From positions 186,001 through 250,000 of the forward strand of contig NC_008825.1 in assembly GCF_000015725.1 (NCBI RefSeq): a DNA stretch of 64,000 nucleotides, written 5' to 3'. A program made the translations under genes and the position numbers. The notes under the pieces were generated by a model. The model saw nothing but the letters and a program-made list of their open reading frames with translations. It searched no databases and had not been told where the DNA came from. This document shows positions 58,812 through 64,000 of this stretch, in pieces (the stretch's first letter is position 1; each line of letters begins with the position of its first letter). Source of the DNA: Methylibium petroleiphilum PM1. GTDB lineage: Bacteria > Pseudomonadota > Gammaproteobacteria > Burkholderiales > Burkholderiaceae_C.

Positions 58812-59993
58812 ATGAGCTCCGATGCTCCCGTGGGCCGCGGGCTCTGGCGCATCGGGGCGGGCACGACGCTGGTGGTGCTGGCCTTCAGCGTTGTCAACCC
58901 GGTGCTCGCCGTGACGCTTCAGCGCCGGGGTGTGAACGCTGGCGCGATCGGCCTGTTCGCGATGCTGCCCTTCCTGACCGTGGCGACGATGATCCCGGTG
59001 ATGCCGCGCGTGTTCGCGCGCCTCGGCGTGATCCGCGCCTACCGGGGCGGCCTGGTGCTGGGCGTGCTGTCACTGGCGGGCTATGCGCTGACCGACAGCT
59101 ATCTCGCTTGGTGTTGCTGGTCGGTGCTCGGCGCATTGGGCGCGGCGGCCGAATGGAACGGCACCGAGGCGCTGATCGCCTTCAACGCGCCGCCGGCCCG
59201 GCGCGGCCGCTTCACCGGGATGTACCAGACCGCGCTGGGCGCAGCTCTCGCGGTCGGTCCCTTGCTGCCCGGTGCGCTGCAATGGCTGTTGCCCGCGGGG
59301 AAGCCTCTGCACACGGTGTGGCTGCTGTGGGGCGCCGCCGCCATCTACGCGCTGGCGCTGGGAGTCACGGCCGGCCCCGCGGTCGGCCGTCTGCGGGCCT
59401 CGCACACCGGCGGCGGCCGCGACAGCCTGCGGGCCGCGCTGCGGGCGCGGCCGGCACTGGTGTGGATTGCCTTCGCGGGTGGTGTGTTCGAGGCGGGCCT
59501 CGGTGGCATCACCGCGGCCTATGGGTCGCAGCTCGGCATGTCGCTCGGCGTGGCGACGTCGATCGCCGGCGCGCTGGGCGTCGGCAGCTTCGTGCTGCAG
59601 TACCCGGCCGGCTGGCTGGCGGACCACGCGCCGGTGCGGCGGGTGTTCGGCGTCGCCGGTGCCTTGTTGCTGCTGTCGGTGCTGGCCTTCGGCCTGGCAC
59701 CCCGCGTGGCCGCGTTGTTCTGGGTGGCGGCTTTCCTGTGGGGCGCGATCGGCGGCGCGCTCTACACCTTGACGATGGTCCGCGTGGCGCACGAGTTCAC
59801 CGGTCGCTCCACCATCGCCGGCACCGCAGCGATGATCACCGGCTACACCGCCGGCGGCGCCGTCGGGCCGGCGGTCAGCGGCCTGATGCTCGAACGCTGC
59901 GGTGTGCCGGGGCAGTCGCTTTGGCTGGCCGCGCTCGCCGTCAGCGTGATCGCCGTGGCACTGCGCATGCGTGCCGGACCCGAGGGTCCCTGA
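58812..59993 (+). CDS. Major facilitator superfamily transporter
   Basis: A 393-residue protein with about twelve hydrophobic segments. MFS motif A-like residues occur after helix 2 (MPRVFARLGVIRAYRGG) and in the second half (LADHAPVRRVFG). It looks like a drug/metabolite efflux or sugar-type transporter; the substrate is unknown. It starts 37 bases after corA and may be co-transcribed. It converges with the NTF2-like gene, 12 bases apart. Confidence 0.85.
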   Translation: MSSDAPVGRGLWRIGAGTTLVVLAFSVVNPVLAVTLQRRGVNAGAIGLFAMLPFLTVATMIPVMPRVFARLGVIRAYRGGLVLGVLSLAGYALTDSYLAWCCWSVLGALGAAAEWNGTEALIAFNAPPARRGRFTGMYQTALGAALAVGPLLPGALQWLLPAGKPLHTVWLLWGAAAIYALALGVTAGPAVGRLRASHTGGGRDSLRAALRARPALVWIAFAGGVFEAGLGGITAAYGSQLGMSLGVATSIAGALGVGSFVLQYPAGWLADHAPVRRVFGVAGALLLLSVLAFGLAPRVAALFWVAAFLWGAIGGALYTLTMVRVAHEFTGRSTIAGTAAMITGYTAGGAVGPAVSGLMLERCGVPGQSLWLAALAVSVIAVALRMRAGPEGP

Positions 59994-60005
59994 ACCGGCG
60001 GTCCC

Positions 60006-60446
60006 TCAGCGGCTGGCACGGCGCTTGAGCCAGCGCATCAGCACGCCGATTGCTGGCAGCTTCTCGTACAGCTCCTCGGCGGCATCCCAGTAATCACGAT
60101 GCTGCGCGATCCGGCCGTCGGCGGCGAAGCGCAGGTGCGAGGCGCCGCGCACCGTCTGCAGCTCGTAACGGTAGCGCCTGAAGCGGAACAGGAAGTCCCA
60201 GGTCAGCAGGCACTGGTCGCCTTGCACGATGACGTCCCGCACCACGAAGCGCGGATCGTCGAGCGCGTCGAACATGTGGGCGAACACCGCCTGCACGGCA
60301 GCCTGCCCCTCGACCTCGTTGAAGGGGTCCTTGAACAGCGCGCCTTCGGTGTAGATCTCGCCCAGGCGCGGCAGGTCCGCGCGGGTGAGGTGCTCGAAGC
60401 GTGCGATCACGCGTGCGACGCGGGAGTCGTCGGTGGATGCGGACAT
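60006..60446 (-). CDS. NTF2/SnoaL-like protein
   Basis: A 146-residue alpha+beta-barrel protein of the nuclear transport factor 2 fold (IARFEHLTRADLPRLGEIYT; ALFKDPFNEVEGQAAV; ISLIXX-like HRDYWDAAEELYEKLP near the C-terminus). Such proteins are found in sigma-E/ChrR-type fatty-acid clusters. ATG at 60446 overlaps the SDR stop as TGATG; GTG one codon upstream is also possible. Enzymatic role unknown. Confidence 0.85.
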   Translation of the reverse strand: MSASTDDSRVARVIARFEHLTRADLPRLGEIYTEGALFKDPFNEVEGQAAVQAVFAHMFDALDDPRFVVRDVIVQGDQCLLTWDFLFRFRRYRYELQTVRGASHLRFAADGRIAQHRDYWDAAEELYEKLPAIGVLMRWLKRRASR

Positions 60447-61231
60447 CACAGACCCGTGGCGCGGCGCACCGCCTTGAAGTACAGGCCGTCACCCACGTGG
60501 CTCAGCAACTTCATCCACAGCGTGAAGCGCTTCGGGAAGTGCAGCTCGAAGACGCCCGAGGCCCAGCCCGCGAGAATGGCCTGCGCCGCCTGCTCGGGGG
60601 TCAGCAGCGCCGGCATCGCGAAGTCGTTCTGCGCCGTCAGCGGCGACTCGACGAAGCCGGGGTTGACGATCGACACGCCGATGCCCTTCGCGTGCAGGTC
60701 GAGGTAGAGCGTCTGCGCCAGGTTGATCAGCGCCGCCTTCGTCGGCCCGTAGGCCAGCGAGTTCGGCAGTCCGCGGTAGCCGGCCACGCTGCCGACCAGG
60801 CTCAAGTGCCCTCCCGAGCCGGCCGCGGCCTGCTCGAGCAGCCCGGGCAGCACCGCGTCGACCAGATGCAGCGCGCCGACATAGTTGACCTGCTGGTGCA
60901 GCAGCATCTCGTCGAGGTCGAAGGCCGTGGCGCGCTGCGGCTTGTAGTGGCCCGCGCAGTACATCGCGAGATCGATACGACCCATCAGGCCCCGCACGCG
61001 GCGCGCGGCGGCCTGCATCGCGGCACGGTCGGTCGCGTCGAGCACCACCGCATGGCTGCCGGGATGCTCCTGCACGAAGCGCTCGAGGTCCGCCGCCTTG
61101 CGGGCCGACACCACCACGGTCGCCCCCTGCGCATGCAGCGCCGACGCGGTGGCGCGACCGATGCCGCTGGAGGCGCCGACCAGCCAGGCGAGCTGGCCGG
61201 ACCACTCGGTAAGGGGGGGATTCAGGGACAC
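60446..61231 (-). CDS. Short-chain dehydrogenase/reductase
   Basis: A 261-residue classical SDR: cofactor motif GASSGIG at 19-25, catalytic Ser148, Tyr161 and Lys165 (YGPTK). The arginine-containing loop SARKAADLE after the second strand suggests NADP(H). It overlaps the NTF2-like gene and follows the DUF3833 lipoprotein by 6 bases, so it belongs to the fatty-acid-modification-like operon. Substrate unknown. Confidence 0.92.
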   Translation of the reverse strand: MSLNPPLTEWSGQLAWLVGASSGIGRATASALHAQGATVVVSARKAADLERFVQEHPGSHAVVLDATDRAAMQAAARRVRGLMGRIDLAMYCAGHYKPQRATAFDLDEMLLHQQVNYVGALHLVDAVLPGLLEQAAAGSGGHLSLVGSVAGYRGLPNSLAYGPTKAALINLAQTLYLDLHAKGIGVSIVNPGFVESPLTAQNDFAMPALLTPEQAAQAILAGWASGVFELHFPKRFTLWMKLLSHVGDGLYFKAVRRATGL

Positions 61232-61237
61232 GGAGGC

Positions 61238-61786
61238 TCAGCGCTTGTAGAAGGACAACGTGACCTCGCCGAGGCGGACACCGAACTTGCTCATCACTGC
61301 CTTGTTCAGCATCACGCGCTCGTCCATCAGGTACATCCAGTCGTCGAACTGCACGTCGATGACCCTGCCGTCCACCGGCAGGCGCAGCGTGTAGCGCCAG
61401 TTGAAGGCGTTGCCCGCGGCCTGTCCCTGTGCCTCGCCGCTCACGTCGTCTGCGGTGCCGGTGTAGCGGCCGCCGTCGAGCTTCTTCAGGCGCCAGACGC
61501 GGCGCTGTTTCGTGCCGTCGCTGTAGGTGAAGTCCTCGTCGAGCACGCCGTCGTGGCCCTGCCAGCTGCACTTCATCACCACGCGGAAGCGCTTGACGAC
61601 CTTGCCCGAGCGGTCGGTGAACACGCCATGGGCGTCGAGCGTGCCGTTGAAGTACTGGGCGAGGTCGAGCGTCGGCTGCTCGGCGGCGTAGTCTGCGACG
61701 GTCGGGCCGGCGCAGCCGGTCAGGCCGCCGGTGGCCGCGAGTGCCACGGTGGCGCCGACGGCCGCCAGCAGGGTGCGCTTGTTCAT
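61238..61786 (-). CDS. DUF3833 lipoprotein
   Basis: A 182-residue lipoprotein: signal peptide with lipobox GGLTGC (Cys25), then the DUF3833 body (LDLAQYFNGTLDAHGVFTDR; CSWQGHDGVLDEDFTYSDG; DDWMYLMDERVMLNKAVMSK). The lipocalin-like beta pattern suggests lipid binding (inference). It overlaps the MFS gene by ATGA. DUF3833 proteins co-occur with Cfa-like and chalcone-isomerase-like genes. Confidence 0.9.
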   Translation of the reverse strand: MNKRTLLAAVGATVALAATGGLTGCAGPTVADYAAEQPTLDLAQYFNGTLDAHGVFTDRSGKVVKRFRVVMKCSWQGHDGVLDEDFTYSDGTKQRRVWRLKKLDGGRYTGTADDVSGEAQGQAAGNAFNWRYTLRLPVDGRVIDVQFDDWMYLMDERVMLNKAVMSKFGVRLGEVTLSFYKR

Positions 61787-63090
61787 GCGAAATCTCCAGC
61801 GTCGGGGTGGCGCAGCCACAGCGCCCACAGCAGCAGCGCGGCGCCGAGCTTCAGCGCGCACGGCAGCAGGCAGTAGGCGAAGCTCAGCGCGGCGAGCGCC
61901 TGGGGGTCTCGCGCACCGGTCTCGTAGCCCGTGGCCTGCAGCAACGGCAAGGCCACGCCCGCGGCGAGCGCGAGGTTGAGCTTGGTCGCGAAGTTCCACC
62001 AGCCGAGGTAGGCGCCCTCGCCGTGGCCGGCGTGGCCAGCACGCTGGATCACGCCGGTCAGCAGCGCGCCGGGTAGCGTGAGGTCGGCGCCGAGCGCCGC
62101 GCCGCTGGCGATGCACACCGCGAGGAAGCCGAGCGTGTCGCCGGCGCCCAGCGTCGCGGCCCAGCCGAAGGTGGCAATCGCCAGCCCCATGCCGGCGAGC
62201 CAACTGCGCGCCAGGCCGAAGCGGGCGACGCTGCGCAGCCACAGCGGGATCGATAGCGCGCCGGCCGCGAAGTACGCTGCCAGGAAAGCAGGCTCCCAGG
62301 CCGGTGCCTGCAACCGGTCGCGGATGAAGAACAGCACCAGCGTGGCCGGTACTGCGCTGGCGATGCCGTTGACGATGAAGATCGCCAGCAGGCGTCGAAA
62401 CGCCGTCACGCGAAACGGCTGCACCGATGCGGCGCCGCCGGCGTCCAGAGGTGGGCGAAGCACCGCCCTTGGTGCCTGCCGCAGCAGCGCCAGCCCGGCC
62501 AGCAGCAGCACCGCGAACACCAGCGTGGTGGCCTGCAGGCCGGACGCCGACGGCAGCACGCTGGCGATCAGCACGCCCACCACCGCGGCCCCTTCGCGCC
62601 ACGCGACCACGCGGGCGCGGCCCGCCTCGTCGCCGCCGAGCCGTGCCCCCCAGGCCTGGTGGACCACCGAGACCACGCTGTAGCCCAGGTAGGTGAAGAC
62701 CAGACCGATCGCGCACCACGCGAGCAGGGCCGCCGTGCCTTCGACGGCGGGAAAGAACAGCGCGCGAAAGCCGGTCGCGAGCACCAGCGCCGCGATCGTG
62801 GCGGCCCACCACGCTGACAGGACCTTCCGCGCGAACAGCCGGTCCACCCAGCGGCCGATCAGGGGGTCGGCCAGCGCGTCCAGCAGGCGCGCGGCGAGCA
62901 GCACGGCGCCGAGCGCGGCCAGCGGCACGCCGAACTGCGCCGCGTAGTGGTTCGGCAGCAGCACGTACAGCGGCAGTGCGACGAAGGCCAGCGGCAGGCC
63001 GAGGGCGCCGTAGCGCAGGCCGTCGCCGGACGAAGCCAGCCCGGCTGTGGCGGGCGGCAGGCCGAGCGCTGCCATGGCCCGCTCGCTCAT
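61783..63090 (-). CDS. MFS transporter, MelB (GPH)-like
   Basis: A 435-residue transporter with about twelve helices. The segment RLLDALADPLIGRWVDR near residues 68-84 is the D-x4-D-P-x-x-G motif of the glycoside-pentoside-hexuronide:cation family. In this context it probably moves a lipid or its precursor and not a sugar (inference). It overlaps genes on both sides by ATGA. Confidence 0.87.
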   Translation of the reverse strand: MSERAMAALGLPPATAGLASSGDGLRYGALGLPLAFVALPLYVLLPNHYAAQFGVPLAALGAVLLAARLLDALADPLIGRWVDRLFARKVLSAWWAATIAALVLATGFRALFFPAVEGTAALLAWCAIGLVFTYLGYSVVSVVHQAWGARLGGDEAGRARVVAWREGAAVVGVLIASVLPSASGLQATTLVFAVLLLAGLALLRQAPRAVLRPPLDAGGAASVQPFRVTAFRRLLAIFIVNGIASAVPATLVLFFIRDRLQAPAWEPAFLAAYFAAGALSIPLWLRSVARFGLARSWLAGMGLAIATFGWAATLGAGDTLGFLAVCIASGAALGADLTLPGALLTGVIQRAGHAGHGEGAYLGWWNFATKLNLALAAGVALPLLQATGYETGARDPQALAALSFAYCLLPCALKLGAALLLWALWLRHPDAGDFA

Positions 63091-63659
63091 GGCGTGCCCC
63101 CGAGCAGCGATCGCCGCAGCGCCGGCTGCGAGGTCTGCGGGCCGAGCCAGATGCCGAAGAAGCGCTGCGCGAACGTGGGGTCGCGCAGCTCGCCGGCCGG
63201 CTGGCCGTTGAAGTAGAAGCGCGCCATCTCGCCCGGCCGGTGCACCCCGGTGATCCGGGAGCCGGCCACCACGTTGGGGAAGGTCGTCGTCATGAAGGCC
63301 AGCCAGCCCTGTCGCTGAGCGTCGGGCAGCGGGCCGGCGCGCTGCATCTCGTCGATCGAGCGCTCGGCGATCTTCTCGCCGTCGAGCGAGCGGGCGTACT
63401 CGAGCTCGAGCGCGAAGCGGTGCGCCGCATAGTCCTCCCGGCTGGGGGCGGTGGCGGGATAGTCGGGGCCCACCCACAACCGGGCGTCGTAGATGTGCAG
63501 GCCGAAGTAGCGCAGACGGCCGCTGCCCTGCAGGCGTGCGCCTGGCAGCTCGGCCAGCGCCTCGGCCGGAGGCCTGGCCGTGGCTTGCGCCCGCAGCGCC
63601 GGCACGGCCGCCGCGCACGCGGCGGCGGCCAGGAGCTGCAGGCAGGCGCGACGTTCCAT
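63087..63659 (-). CDS. Chalcone-isomerase-like exported protein
   Basis: A 190-residue protein with an N-terminal signal sequence (RRACLQLLAAAACAAAVPAL) and the chalcone isomerase-like fold (GSGRLRYFGLHIYDARLWVG; FALELEYARSLDGEKIAERS; ARFYFNGQPAGELRDPTFAQ). Bacterial members do not make flavonoids; fatty acid binding is known for the fold. ATG at 63659 overlaps the upstream stop as TGATG. Confidence 0.88.
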   Translation of the reverse strand: MERRACLQLLAAAACAAAVPALRAQATARPPAEALAELPGARLQGSGRLRYFGLHIYDARLWVGPDYPATAPSREDYAAHRFALELEYARSLDGEKIAERSIDEMQRAGPLPDAQRQGWLAFMTTTFPNVVAGSRITGVHRPGEMARFYFNGQPAGELRDPTFAQRFFGIWLGPQTSQPALRRSLLGGTP

Positions 63660-64000
63660 CAAACGCTCGCCGCGCCGGGCTTGCGCAGGGTGAACTGCAC
63701 GATGTCGGTGTTGCCGGCCGCGAAGGCCGCCTCGCAGTAGGCGAGGTAGAACTCCCAGATGCGCACGAAGCGCGTGTCGAAGCCGAGTTGGCGCACGCGG
63801 GCCTCCTCGCCCATGAAGCCTTCGCGCCAGCGCCGCAGCGTCTCGGCGTAGTCGGGACCGAAGCGGAAGGTCGTCTCCACCTCGAATCCAGCGCGGCGGG
63901 CCTCGGCCTCGAAGGCGCCGATGCTCGGCAGCAGCCCGCCGGGGAAGATGTACTGCTGGATGAAGTCGGTGCTCCTCATGTAGCGATCGAACAGGTCGTC
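63659..64000 (-). CDS. cfa: Cyclopropane-fatty-acyl-phospholipid synthase-like methyltransferase, C-terminal part
   Basis: The last 113 residues of a SAM-dependent Cfa-family enzyme; the frame is open to the right edge. The visible part has FDRYMRSTDFIQQYIFPGG, the family hallmark after the SAM domain, then FRFGPDYAETLRRWREGF, FVRIWEFYLAYCEAAF and the last strand TDIVQFTLRKP. The enzyme adds a methylene or methyl group to unsaturated acyl chains in the membrane. It is the first visible gene of the operon that runs to 60006. Confidence 0.92.
   Translation of the reverse strand, partial: DDLFDRYMRSTDFIQQYIFPGGLLPSIGAFEAEARRAGFEVETTFRFGPDYAETLRRWREGFMGEEARVRQLGFDTRFVRIWEFYLAYCEAAFAAGNTDIVQFTLRKPGAASV

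Overview
The window is 64 kb of GC-rich chromosome from a betaproteobacterium of the order Burkholderiales. Protein content and gene order point to the Rubrivivax/Leptothrix/Methylibium group. Methylibium petroleiphilum is my best guess, from recall of its housekeeping proteins and not from a search. Coding density is very high: only one gap exceeds 300 bases (57447-57817), and many neighbouring genes overlap by ATGA or GTGA. I saw no tRNA, rRNA, insertion sequence, CRISPR array or prophage gene. Core genes dominate, with several short accessory blocks between them.

Layout. 1-12.9 kb: the end of an ammonium transporter, glutathione synthesis genes gshA and gshB separated by 8 kb that holds kup, a TetR-controlled acyl-CoA ligase/thiolase cluster and a BenE-type transporter, then the ABC-F protein Uup. 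12.9-20.4 kb: an uncharacterised protein, a MocR regulator divergent from a four-gene overlapping operon (EamA exporter, Asp/Glu-type racemase, aminotransferase, PhzF-like isomerase), a GNAT acetyltransferase and an HpcH/HpaI aldolase. 20.5-27.9 kb: the complete F1Fo ATP synthase operon atpIBEFHAGDC. 27.9-36.1 kb: YidB-like protein, rsmE and an AmgK-like kinase on the minus strand, divergent from the envelope/ribosome set lptD-surA-rsmA, then a secreted barnase-type RNase, its barstar inhibitor and an unlisted 37-codon ORF.

36.3-44.6 kb: malic enzyme maeB divergent from a DctS/DctR-like two-component pair, then thiL-pgpA-pncC and a GhrA-type reductase. 44.6-54.7 kb: one long minus-strand run, bamE-dapB-exbB-exbD-leuS-lptE-holA, then a periplasmic cupredoxin and a GGDEF-EAL protein. 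54.8-58.8 kb: fur, the nitrogen-PTS related group hpf-ptsN-hprK with an unusual duplicated leader in front of hprK, and corA behind a strongly structured leader. 58.8-64 kb: an MFS transporter and a minus-strand, mostly overlapping operon (cyclopropane-fatty-acid-synthase-like, chalcone-isomerase-like, sugar-cation-type MFS, DUF3833 lipoprotein, SDR, NTF2-like) that resembles fatty-acid-modification clusters linked to oxidative stress.

The stretches most worth attention are the hprK leader, with two tandem copies of a 57-bp sequence that create two chained mini-ORFs, the RNase-barstar-small ORF block, the MocR/racemase operon, and the twin-palindrome operator of the TetR lipid cluster.
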